Source: Nitrospirota bacterium
GTDB lineage: Bacteria; Nitrospirota; Nitrospiria; JACQBZ01
DNA length: 41,242 nucleotides
Assembly (NCBI GenBank): GCA_016200255.1
Contig: JACQFA010000072.1
Location: 1-41,242, forward strand
Direction of reading: 5' to 3'
In this document: positions 34,191-41,242 of the stretch, in pieces
How positions within the stretch are numbered: position 1 is the first letter of the stretch
Layout of the letters: every line of letters begins with the position of its first letter
Position numbers and translations under genes: made by a program
Notes under the pieces: generated by a model
Databases searched by the model: none
Seen by the model: the letters and a program-made list of their open reading frames with translations, nothing else
Told to the model about the DNA's origin: nothing

Positions 34191-35225
34191 ATGGAATTGA
34201 ACGAAAGAAGTCGGAATATTTTAAAGGCGGTGGTCGTATCCTATATTCAAAAGGCCTTGCCGATCGGGTCTCAGACCGTCACCAAAACTTTCTCGTTTGG
34301 TCTCAGTCCGGCCACGATCCGGAATATCATGGCCGAATTGGAAGAACGGGGTTATTTATCCCAGCCGCATACGTCGGCCGGGCGTATTCCTACGCCCAAA
34401 GGCTACCGTCTTTATGTGGATGAGCTGACGGGAGAAGACCGGCCGAGGCTGTTCGACGAAGAATTTCTGAAGGAGAATTATCTCGGCACGAAGCGAGAAG
34501 ATCCTCATGCCCTCCTCCAGGAGACCACCCGCATGCTTTCTCTTCTGTCGCATTATGCCGGGGTGGTTTTGGCCCCCAAAATATCCGAGACGCGACTGGA
34601 TCGTCTCGAACTCATTCTTCTTCGTAAGGGCCATGTTCTGGTTCTACAGGTTTCGAAAGACGGGTTGGTGCAGCACCGGATGATTGACGCCGATTCCGAA
34701 CTGACTCAGAAGGACCTTGTGCGGATCAGCGCCTTTCTCAATGAGAAATTCGGCGGCCTGAATTTGGACGAAATCCGGCTCCGGCTTCTCCAAGAAATGC
34801 GGGCCGAGAAAGACCAGTATGACCGTCTTCTTCAGAAGGCCATGGAGCTCGGACGGAAGGCGCTGGAGGAGCAGCCGCAGGAAGAACTCTACGTCGTCGG
34901 GACCTCCAATATTCTGAATCTCCCGGAGTTTACCGAAAACCTGGAGAAGATGAAGGCGCTTTTTAGAACCTTCGAGGAAAAAGCCGCGATTCTGAAACTC
35001 CTGAACGATTCGATCAACACGGAAGGGGTTCAGATCTTTATCGGTTCCGAGAACCGCATGCCCGGAATCGAAAACTGCAGCCTGGTCGTCTCCAGCTACC
35101 GAAGCGGCGATCGGATTCTGGGAACGCTCGGCGTGATCGGGCCCACGCGAATGGAATACGCCCGCGTGATTCCATTGGTGGACCACACGGCTAAATTATT
35201 AAGCCGTCTCTTGGATCAGGATTGA
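34191..35225 (+). CDS. hrcA: heat-inducible transcription repressor HrcA
   Basis: Represses heat-shock genes by binding CIRCE. The 344 residues contain the N-terminal winged helix (LNERSRNILKAVVVSYIQKALPIGSQTV, LSPATIRNIMAELEERGYLSQPHTSAGRIPTPKGYRLYVD). A GAF-like domain and a dimerisation segment follow (LNLDEIRLRLLQEM, QIFIGSENRMPGIENCSLVVSSYR, GTLGVIGPTRMEYARVIPLVD). I chose ATG 34191 because an upstream in-frame start at 34170 would lie inside the CIRCE repeat. It is first in the grpE-dnaK-dnaJ operon and so regulates itself. Confidence 0.97.
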   Translation: MELNERSRNILKAVVVSYIQKALPIGSQTVTKTFSFGLSPATIRNIMAELEERGYLSQPHTSAGRIPTPKGYRLYVDELTGEDRPRLFDEEFLKENYLGTKREDPHALLQETTRMLSLLSHYAGVVLAPKISETRLDRLELILLRKGHVLVLQVSKDGLVQHRMIDADSELTQKDLVRISAFLNEKFGGLNLDEIRLRLLQEMRAEKDQYDRLLQKAMELGRKALEEQPQEELYVVGTSNILNLPEFTENLEKMKALFRTFEEKAAILKLLNDSINTEGVQIFIGSENRMPGIENCSLVVSSYRSGDRILGTLGVIGPTRMEYARVIPLVDHTAKLLSRLLDQD

Positions 35226-35245
35226 TCAATCGGATGGAGCCTCAA

Positions 35246-35827
35246 ATGGAAGACCCGACCCCAACGCCCCAGCCTGAGGTGGAGCCGACCTCCCCTGAAC
35301 AGGAAGTACGGTCGTTGAGGGCCGAACTGGAGCAGAAGAGCGGTGAGATCAAGGCCGCCCATGACAAACAACTTCGCGCCTATGCCGAAATGGATAACTA
35401 CAAAAAACGGATGGCGCGGGATCAGATGGAGCAGCTTCGATACGCGAATGAAAAACTGCTGAAGGAGCTTCTGCCGGTGCTGGACAACTTGGAGCGGGCC
35501 TTAACTCATGTCAAGAATTCGCCGGAACGGTCTCCTTGGGCCGAAGGGGTGGAATTGACCTTCCGGCAATGCCTGGATGTACTTAAAAAGTTCGGGGTGA
35601 CACCGATTCCGAGCATAGGGGAACCGTTTGATCCCAACCGCCATCAGGCCGTCACCTATCTTGACACTCACGAGCACCCGGAAGATCATGTGGCGGAGGA
35701 ATTGCAGAAAGGCTACTTATATCATGAACGCGTGCTCCGGCCGTCCATGGTGGCCGTGGCCCGGAAGCCGTCCCGGCAAGCAACCGAGGAAAGTTCGGAA
35801 GAACCGGATGACGGGGGAAATCAATAA
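35246..35827 (+). CDS. grpE: nucleotide-exchange factor GrpE
   Basis: Releases ADP from DnaK. After an acidic, proline-rich N-terminus comes the long coiled coil (EVRSLRAELEQKSGEIKAAHDKQLRAYAEMDNYKKRM), then LLKELLPVLDNLERAL and the beta domain with FDPNRHQAVTYLDTHEHPEDHVAEELQKGYLYHERVLRPSMVAVA. The ATG at 35246 has GGAG 6 bases before it; a TTG at 35222 overlapping the hrcA stop and an ATG at 35234 are less well supported. It gives 193 residues, a normal length. Confidence 0.95.
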   Translation: MEDPTPTPQPEVEPTSPEQEVRSLRAELEQKSGEIKAAHDKQLRAYAEMDNYKKRMARDQMEQLRYANEKLLKELLPVLDNLERALTHVKNSPERSPWAEGVELTFRQCLDVLKKFGVTPIPSIGEPFDPNRHQAVTYLDTHEHPEDHVAEELQKGYLYHERVLRPSMVAVARKPSRQATEESSEEPDDGGNQ

Positions 35828-35896
35828 AAGCCCTGATCGCTCTCTCAACGGAATCAAATATTATTTTCATCTGTACTTTTAGCAAGGAGGTTTACC

Positions 35897-37876
35897 ATGA
35901 GCAAGGTTATCGGTATTGATTTGGGAACAACATTTTCATGCGTGGCGATCATGTCCGGTGGAGACCCCGTCGTCATTCCCAATGCGGAAGGAAGCCGGAT
36001 CACGCCGTCCATCGTTGGATTCACGGATAAAGGCGAGCAATTGGTCGGTCAGATCGCTCGGCGTCAGGCGATCACGAATCCCGAAAACACGATCTTCTCG
36101 ATCAAGCGCCTCATCGGCCGCAAGTTCTCATCGCCCGAGGTCCAGGCCGCGATGAAACGGCTCCCGTACAAGATCGTCCAGGCCCCCAACGGCGACGCTC
36201 ATGTGGAGGTGCGCGGCAAGAAATACAGCCCGGCCGAGATCTCGGCCATGATCCTTCAGAAAATGAAGCAGACCGCGGAGGATTATCTGGGCGAAAAAGT
36301 CTCGGATGCGGTCATCACCGTCCCGGCCTATTTCGACGACAGCCAGCGGCAGGCGACGAAAGACGCCGGCGCCATCGCCGGGTTGAACGTCCTCCGGATT
36401 ATCAACGAGCCGACCGCCGCCTCGCTGGCCTACGGCCTGGACAAGAAGAAGGACGAGCGGATCGCCGTGTATGATCTGGGGGGCGGAACCTTCGACATCT
36501 CGATTCTTGAAATCGGCGAAGGGGTGTTTGAGGTCAAGGCGACCAACGGCGACACCTATCTCGGAGGCGATGATTTTGACCTGAAGATCATGGACTGGCT
36601 GATTGAAGAATTTAGGAAAGATCAGGCGATCGATCTTCGAAAAGACAAGATGGCCCTCCAGCGGTTGAAGGAGGCCTCCGAGAAAGCCAAGATTGAGCTG
36701 TCCTCCTCACAGGAAACCGAGATTAATCTGCCCTTCATCACGGCCGACGCCGGCGGCCCTAAACACCTGGTGGTGAAGCTCTCGCGTTCGAAATTGGAAC
36801 AGTTGGTGGACGCGCTGGTCCAAAAGACGATCGAGCCCTGCCGTAAAGCAATGACGGATTCCGGCCTGACGGTCCAGGACATTCATGAAATCGTCCTGGT
36901 CGGCGGGATGACGCGCATGCCGAAGGTCCAGCAGGTGGTCCAATCTTTTTATGGAAAGGAACCCCACAAGGGCGTTAACCCGGATGAGGTCGTGGCGATC
37001 GGGGCCGCCATTCAAGGCGCGGTGCTCAAGGGCGAGGTCAAAGATGTTCTCCTGCTGGACGTCACGCCGCTGTCCCTGGGAATCGAAACGCTGGGAAGCG
37101 TCTTCACCAAACTGATCGAACGGAACACAACCATCCCGACCCGGAAGAGCCAGACCTTTTCGACCGCATCGGACAGCCAGACCGCGGTCAGTATTCATGT
37201 ACTGCAGGGAGAACGGGAGATGGCAACCGACAACAAAACCCTGGGGAGGTTCGATCTCGTAGGAATCCCGCCGGCGCCACGAGGAGTGCCTCAGATCGAG
37301 GTGACGTTTGACATCGATGCCAACGGCATCGTCCATGTCTCGGCCAAGGACATGGCCACCGGAAAGGAACAGTCCATCCGGATCACCGCCTCCAGCGGCC
37401 TGTCCAAGGACGAGATCGACCGGATGGTGAAGGACGCCCAGGCCCGGAGCGAAGAAGACAAGAAGAAACGGGAGCTGGCCGAGGCCAAGAACGAGGCCGA
37501 CAGCATGATCTATGCGATGGAAAAATCGCTTGGCGAAATAGGCGATAAGGTCGCGACGGCAGACCGGAACACCCTGCGCGAAAAGATCGCGGCGATGAAG
37601 AAAGCGCTTGAAAGCAACGACCTCACCACGATTCGGAGCGCCCTGGAAGAACTCACCAAGGCCTCCCATAAAGTGACGGAAGAGATGTACAAACAATCAT
37701 CGGCGCAAGCCGGAGCCCAGTCCGGACAGGGGCCGCAATCAGGCGGCTCTGCCGATGCCGGGGCATCCGGAGGGCCTTCGTCCAAACCATCGGAAGAAGG
37801 CACCGTGGATGCCGAGTTTGAGGAAACCAAAAAAGACGGCAAGGAAGGAACAGAAAAACGGGACTGGGGGTTTTAA
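35897..37876 (+). CDS. dnaK: chaperone DnaK (Hsp70)
   Basis: ATP-driven chaperone. The 659 residues show [13 protein letters not shown] at the N-terminus, [66 protein letters not shown], the linker [17 protein letters not shown], the substrate-binding beta domain and helical lid, and a Gly/Ser/Ala-rich tail ending near [12 protein letters not shown] strong AAGGAGG site lies before the ATG. The 69 bases between grpE and dnaK hold no gene and no second CIRCE, so expression depends on the hrcA promoter. Confidence 0.99.
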   Translation: MSKVIGIDLGTTFSCVAIMSGGDPVVIPNAEGSRITPSIVGFTDKGEQLVGQIARRQAITNPENTIFSIKRLIGRKFSSPEVQAAMKRLPYKIVQAPNGDAHVEVRGKKYSPAEISAMILQKMKQTAEDYLGEKVSDAVITVPAYFDDSQRQATKDAGAIAGLNVLRIINEPTAASLAYGLDKKKDERIAVYDLGGGTFDISILEIGEGVFEVKATNGDTYLGGDDFDLKIMDWLIEEFRKDQAIDLRKDKMALQRLKEASEKAKIELSSSQETEINLPFITADAGGPKHLVVKLSRSKLEQLVDALVQKTIEPCRKAMTDSGLTVQDIHEIVLVGGMTRMPKVQQVVQSFYGKEPHKGVNPDEVVAIGAAIQGAVLKGEVKDVLLLDVTPLSLGIETLGSVFTKLIERNTTIPTRKSQTFSTASDSQTAVSIHVLQGEREMATDNKTLGRFDLVGIPPAPRGVPQIEVTFDIDANGIVHVSAKDMATGKEQSIRITASSGLSKDEIDRMVKDAQARSEEDKKKRELAEAKNEADSMIYAMEKSLGEIGDKVATADRNTLREKIAAMKKALESNDLTTIRSALEELTKASHKVTEEMYKQSSAQAGAQSGQGPQSGGSADAGASGGPSSKPSEEGTVDAEFEETKKDGKEGTEKRDWGF

Positions 37877-37915
37877 CCCGACCGACCTCGTCTGAACGGT
37901 TCACGGAGCAGCCCT

Positions 37916-39031
37916 TTGGCCAAGCGCGATTATTATGAACTCCTCGGCGTCAAACGCGACGCCTCCGAACAGGAATTAAAAAAAGCCTACCGCCAGCTTG
38001 CCCTCAAGTATCATCCGGATCGCAATCCGGGAAGCAAACCGTCCGAGGAGAAATTCAAGGAGATCAACGAGGCCTACGAGGTCTTAAGCGATTCGCAAAA
38101 GCGGCAGCGGTACGATACATTCGGTCATGCCGGAGTCGGAACCGAGGGAGCGGGCGGGTTTGATTTCAACCGGAGCGGTTTCGGTGATATCTTCGGCGAC
38201 ATCTTCGAGGATTTCTTCGGCGGGCAGACCGGACGGACCGCACGCGGCCGAGCCCGTCCGGAGCGCGGCGCCGATCTTCGATACAATCTCCAGATCGAGT
38301 TTGAGGAGGCCGTCTTTGGAAAAGAGGCCAACCTCCGCATCCCGAAATGGGAGGCCTGTGCGGAATGCCATGGAACCGGCTCGAAATCATCCGGCGGGAT
38401 CCGAACCTGTCCGACCTGCAACGGCGCCGGTTCGGTCCGATTTCAGCAGGGCTTCTTCACAATCAGCCGCACCTGCGGCCACTGCAACGGCGAGGGACGG
38501 ATCATCTCGGATCCCTGTTCACATTGCCAGGGGAAGAAACAGATCCACCGCGATAAAACCCTGGCGATCAAGATCCCGGCAGGGGTCGAAACCGGCACCC
38601 GTCTCCGGCTAAACGGAGAAGGCGAGCCCGGCTCGAACGGCGGGCCGCCGGGGGATCTCTACGTCGTTCTGACCGTAAAAGACCATCCGGTTTTCACCCG
38701 TGAGGGGGACGACCTTCTATGCGACGTCCCGATCGGTATCGGTCAGGCCGCCCTGGGCGCCAAGATCGAGGTTTCTTCGCTCAAGACCAAGACTCAACTC
38801 AAAATCCCGGCCGGCACCCAGAGCGGTCGCACGTTTCGTCTCAAGGGATTGGGGATTGCCAACCTGAAAGGCCATAGGATCGGCGATCTTCTGGTCAAGG
38901 TTCATGTCGTCACCCCGACGAAGCTCACCGCGCGGCAGCGTGAACTTCTTGAAGAATTCTCCAAGCTGAACGGAGATCCGGCCGCAACGGAGGAAGGACT
39001 CTTCGAGAAGGTTAAGAATATTTTTGAGTGA
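37916..39031 (+). CDS. dnaJ: chaperone DnaJ (Hsp40)
   Basis: Co-chaperone that stimulates DnaK. The J domain ([35 protein letters not shown]) has the HPD motif; a Gly/Phe-rich linker (about 75-110) follows. The zinc domain has four CxxC pairs, in [24 protein letters not shown] and CSHCQGKK, the last ending KK rather than GxG. The C-terminal client domains complete 371 residues. The start is TTG with GGAG 7 bases upstream; no ATG is available near the J domain. The weak start may lower DnaJ output relative to DnaK. Confidence 0.97.
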   Translation: MAKRDYYELLGVKRDASEQELKKAYRQLALKYHPDRNPGSKPSEEKFKEINEAYEVLSDSQKRQRYDTFGHAGVGTEGAGGFDFNRSGFGDIFGDIFEDFFGGQTGRTARGRARPERGADLRYNLQIEFEEAVFGKEANLRIPKWEACAECHGTGSKSSGGIRTCPTCNGAGSVRFQQGFFTISRTCGHCNGEGRIISDPCSHCQGKKQIHRDKTLAIKIPAGVETGTRLRLNGEGEPGSNGGPPGDLYVVLTVKDHPVFTREGDDLLCDVPIGIGQAALGAKIEVSSLKTKTQLKIPAGTQSGRTFRLKGLGIANLKGHRIGDLLVKVHVVTPTKLTARQRELLEEFSKLNGDPAATEEGLFEKVKNIFE

Positions 39032-39055
39032 AAAAATTGTTCAGCCTGCTGACCG

Positions 39056-39793
39056 ATGCCTGTCTACTTTATCCAGTCCCGATCCATTCAAAACGACCGG
39101 GTCGTTTTAACCGGCGACCTGGCCCATCATTTGGGCGCGGTTCTCCGATGCCGTGTCGGTGAGATTGTCCATTTGGTGGATGAGGACCGGGTTCGATACC
39201 GAAGCGAACTCAGCCAGATCGTGGAGAAACGGATCATCGCAACAATTCTTGAGCGAGAGCGCCCGGTGCCCCGACGGATCCCTGCCGTCACATTGGCCCA
39301 AGCCGTATTGAAAGGGGATAAGATGGACTGGGCGGTCCAGAAGGCCGGCGAGCTGGGCGTGAACGTGATCATCCCGGTCGTGACGGAACGGACGATCGCG
39401 CGGCCCAGGGCCGAGCGCGCGCGCCATCATCGGGACCGGTGGCAAACGATTGCGAAGGAGGCCTCTCAGCAATGCGGCCGGCTGGATTATGCCGACGTCA
39501 AGCCCGTGGTGTCGTTGGACGATTTATTCAAGAATCCGCCGGAAGCCTCACTGAAACTGGTCCCGTGGGAACAGGAACAAGGACGGTCGCTCAAGGCGGC
39601 GCTTCAGAACCTGAAAGAGGAGACGTCCGTTGCCATCTTGATCGGTCCCGAAGGCGGGTTCTCCCCTCGGGAAATCGAGAACGCGCGCGAAGCAGGTTGG
39701 GTCTCGGTCTCATTGGGACCGCGGATTCTTCGGGCCGAGACGGCCGGCGTGGCCGTTCTGGCAATTATCGAATATGAACTGAACGAGGTGTAA
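39056..39793 (+). CDS. rsmE: 16S rRNA (uracil1498-N3)-methyltransferase RsmE
   Basis: Methylates U1498 of 16S rRNA using S-adenosylmethionine. The 245 residues have the N-terminal PUA-like domain (VVLTGDLAHHLGAVLRCRVGEIVHLVD) and the SPOUT knot fold (AVLKGDKMDWAVQKAGELGVNVIIPVVTERT, ILIGPEGGFSPREIENAREAG, SLGPRILRAETAGVAVLAII). It follows dnaJ after 24 bases, a placement common in bacteria. Its stop overlaps the RDD gene start. Confidence 0.95.
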   Translation: MPVYFIQSRSIQNDRVVLTGDLAHHLGAVLRCRVGEIVHLVDEDRVRYRSELSQIVEKRIIATILERERPVPRRIPAVTLAQAVLKGDKMDWAVQKAGELGVNVIIPVVTERTIARPRAERARHHRDRWQTIAKEASQQCGRLDYADVKPVVSLDDLFKNPPEASLKLVPWEQEQGRSLKAALQNLKEETSVAILIGPEGGFSPREIENAREAGWVSVSLGPRILRAETAGVAVLAIIEYELNEV

Positions 39794-40356
39794 TGATGGA
39801 GCAGGCTTCTCAGGAACCCCCCTCGCCCGAAACCGCAAATCCCTGGCCGTTGTTTCCGGAACAACCGATCAAGGAGCCGACCACGGCCGAACTGAATGCG
39901 GTCTCCGTAAAGGACAAGGCCGGTTTCTGGCGACGGACCTCGGCCTTTATCATTGATCTGATTTTGTTGCAATGGATCACGATCCTCTTCCTCTGGATCG
40001 GCGCATCGGCCGAAGATATGGCGCTGGCCCAGGGCTTGAACGATGAGATGATGGGATCCTTGCTGGAATGGGCCGAGATGCATACACGCGTCTGGTCCTT
40101 GCTGTTTCTGGTGTACTTTTCTTTCTTCACCTGGTACGGCGGCCAGACACCCGGTAAAATGGCCGGGGGCATCCGCATCGTGACGACCAACGGACTTCCC
40201 GTCTCCCTACTCCGCGCCATCGGCCGCACGCTCTGCTATAACTTAGATATCCTGACTCTTGGGGTTGGTTTTTTGCTTGCAGCCATGCCACCCGCCAAAC
40301 ACGCGCTCCACGACCTGGTCGTCGGAACGGTGGTGGTAAAGGTTCAGCCAAAATGA
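39793..40356 (+). CDS. RDD-family membrane protein
   Basis: A 187-residue membrane protein with a Pro-rich cytoplasmic start and an RDD domain: GFWRRTSAFIIDLILLQWITILFLW (helix 1 with the characteristic Arg and Asp), VWSLLFLVYFSFFTWYGGQTPGKMAGGIRIV (helix 2 and the G-x-TPGK-x-x-x-G-I-R-I motif), and ALHDLVVGTVVV near the end. Some RDD proteins have been linked to ion or solute transport, but most are uncharacterised. It overlaps rsmE by one base and the next gene by four. Confidence 0.88.
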   Translation: MMEQASQEPPSPETANPWPLFPEQPIKEPTTAELNAVSVKDKAGFWRRTSAFIIDLILLQWITILFLWIGASAEDMALAQGLNDEMMGSLLEWAEMHTRVWSLLFLVYFSFFTWYGGQTPGKMAGGIRIVTTNGLPVSLLRAIGRTLCYNLDILTLGVGFLLAAMPPAKHALHDLVVGTVVVKVQPK

Positions 40357-40556
40357 ACTTCGACACGGCCGTCACGGCCCGGGAGGCATTCAAAAGAGCA
40401 CAAACCTCCGGTGAGCTGGGCGAGGATCTGGATCACGCGATCGAGGCCGAGGAACAGTTTGCGTCCAGCACCGGGCCGGAGTCTACCAAAGCCTACGAGG
40501 TGCTTCTCAAGATCGCGAGACGCATCCGGAGGCCGCCGCTTTCCTCGAATTCTTGA
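40353..40556 (+). CDS. first half of a frameshifted small gene of unknown function
   Basis: A 67-codon frame starting in an ATGA overlap with the RDD gene. It is protein-like up to AYEVLLK (about residue 52); after that it reads IARRIRRPPLSSNS and stops. From base 40511 another frame (shifted by two) is instead protein-like: DRETHPEAAAFLEFLIYTTW, continuing into the frame of 40553-40780. Adding one base near 40510 joins the two into a soluble protein of about 140 residues. I do not recognise the family. Confidence 0.6.
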   Translation: MNFDTAVTAREAFKRAQTSGELGEDLDHAIEAEEQFASSTGPESTKAYEVLLKIARRIRRPPLSSNS

Positions 40557-40780
40557 TCTATACAACCTGGAACTACGTGATAGAACTTCCAAGCCCCGAT
40601 CGCTTCAAAAAAGGTCTTGAGCTTTACAATCGCCGTCTCAAAGAGGCCTCAACTAAAACCGACAAGCCAGAACTAAAGCAGGTCCGTGAGCTTCGTCATT
40701 CCTTTCTGAACGGCCTGGGCCGGACCGATGATGAAGGGATGGAGGAATACGACGAGGACGCCTTCGCGGGCGGAGACTGA
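40553..40780 (+). CDS. second half of the frameshifted small gene
   Basis: This frame encodes LIYTTWNYVIELPSPDRFKK, then LELYNRRLKEASTKTDKPEL, and an acidic end (DDEGMEEYDEDAFAGGD). Its only start would be a TTG overlapping the previous stop, without a ribosome site, while the frame is protein-like well before that TTG. It is therefore better seen as the C-terminal part of the gene starting at 40353 than as a separate gene. The acidic tail and charged helices suggest a cytoplasmic protein of unknown function. Confidence 0.6.
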   Translation: MIYTTWNYVIELPSPDRFKKGLELYNRRLKEASTKTDKPELKQVRELRHSFLNGLGRTDDEGMEEYDEDAFAGGD

Positions 40781-40819
40781 GAATTAAGGCTTGCGTACAT
40801 TGGGCATGGTCTACGGCAG

Positions 40820-40848
40820 TTGAAAACCGGCCCCGTTTCAGGTATGAT
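40820..40848 (+). promoter_or_regulatory. predicted sigma70-type promoter of fabI
   Basis: TTGAAA (40820-40825), 17 bases, TATGAT (40843-40848). Transcription should start near 40855, giving a leader of about 30 bases with a GGGAGG ribosome site 8 bases before the ATG. Confidence 0.72.
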
Positions 40849-40884
40849 ACCCTTCTATTTATATATGGCAGGGAGGCACATTTC

Positions 40885-41242
40885 ATGGGTTTGTTGGACG
40901 GGCGGAAGGGAATTATATTCGGCGTTGCGAATGAGAAGAGCATCGCCTGGGCGATCGCGCAGAAGCTCCACAAAGAAGGAGCCGAGCTGGCCTTTACCTT
41001 TGCCGGCGAGGCGCTTGAGAAACGAGTCCGCCCGCTGGCCGACAGCATCGGCGCAAAGCTGATCCTTCCCTGTGACGTCACGAAGGACGATCAGATCCAG
41101 GCCGTCTTCCAGCAGGTACAGTCAAGCTTCGGACATCTGGATATTCTTGTTCACGCGATCGCTTTCGCCAACAAGGAAGATTTAAAGACCGACTTCCTGA
41201 GCACTTCACGTGACGGGTTTCGTCTTGCCCATGACGTCAGCG
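40885..41242 (+). CDS. fabI: enoyl-[acyl-carrier-protein] reductase FabI (3' end outside window)
   Basis: NADH-dependent reductase of the last step in each cycle of fatty-acid elongation, target of triclosan in other bacteria. The visible 119 codons start MGLLDGRKGIIFGVANEKSI, the Rossmann start typical of FabI, then AWAIAQKLHKEGAELAFTFAGE, LPCDVTKDDQIQAVFQQV and DILVHAIAFANKEDL, where the family has VH-(S/A)-I-A-(F/Y)-A. The catalytic tyrosines lie past the edge. It has its own promoter and a strong GGAGG site. Confidence 0.95.
   Translation, partial: MGLLDGRKGIIFGVANEKSIAWAIAQKLHKEGAELAFTFAGEALEKRVRPLADSIGAKLILPCDVTKDDQIQAVFQQVQSSFGHLDILVHAIAFANKEDLKTDFLSTSRDGFRLAHDVS

Noticed and set aside
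36707..37696. Long minus-strand frame inside dnaK
   Set aside because: Codon-bias shadow of a well-conserved gene; it is rich in His/Asp/Arg runs without domains.

Overview
This window reads as a stretch of chromosome from a Gram-negative, didermic bacterium of one of the lesser-known lineages. Nitrospirota fits best, and Methylomirabilota or a Desulfobacterota relative are possible; this is inferred, because no ribosomal RNA or marker alignment was available. Lipoproteins with lipoboxes, an ExbB/ExbD motor and a BamD/YfiO-like lipoprotein point to an outer membrane. Tandem DUF507 genes, the order dprA-topA-trmFO-xerC-hslV-hslU, PilZ and GGDEF proteins and HrcA/CIRCE heat-shock control fit those lineages. 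Genes are densely packed with many stop/start overlaps. I see no insertion sequence, prophage or CRISPR array.

Left part, minus strand (1-8470): ugd (UDP-glucose dehydrogenase), then a cluster of exported TPR proteins (one split by a one-base frameshift in a run of eight C; one a 1132-residue lipoprotein; one a small lipoprotein), a small exported protein of unknown function, ExbB, and ExbD running off the window edge. Together they look like a proton-motive-force-driven envelope machine that I cannot match to a described Tol-Pal or Ton system. ugd and the plus-strand gene rsmI diverge from a 17-bp inverted repeat that supplies the -35 boxes of both predicted promoters.

Middle, minus strand (9317-25529): a BamD-like lipoprotein and a membrane GGDEF protein; a TusA-family protein with its own promoter; pyrF, whose open frame enters a tRNA-Leu(CAA) gene; a chain of overlapping small genes (HEAT protein, M28 peptidase, small membrane protein, PilZ); argB; an alpha/beta hydrolase with a cysteine at the nucleophile position; the hslU-hslV protease; xerC, trmFO, topA and dprA, led by a good sigma70-type promoter; and two adjacent DUF507 genes.

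Right part, mostly plus strand (25591-41242): a monohaem cytochrome c whose predicted transcript starts at its GTG codon; a GAF-GGDEF protein and a response regulator with a long proline-rich tail; a 39-residue, very basic protein on the minus strand; valS-nadC-birA-coaX; the CIRCE-controlled hrcA-grpE-dnaK-dnaJ operon followed by rsmE, an RDD membrane protein and a small gene split by another apparent frameshift; and the first 119 codons of fabI behind its own promoter.

Most genes are housekeeping: tRNA and rRNA modification, DNA topology, protein quality control, and NAD, CoA, biotin, pyrimidine, arginine and fatty-acid metabolism. The least explained parts are the ExbBD-TPR cluster, the two frameshifted genes, the pyrF/tRNA overlap, the shared -35 palindrome and the 39-residue basic protein. 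No stretch longer than about 220 bases lacks a gene.
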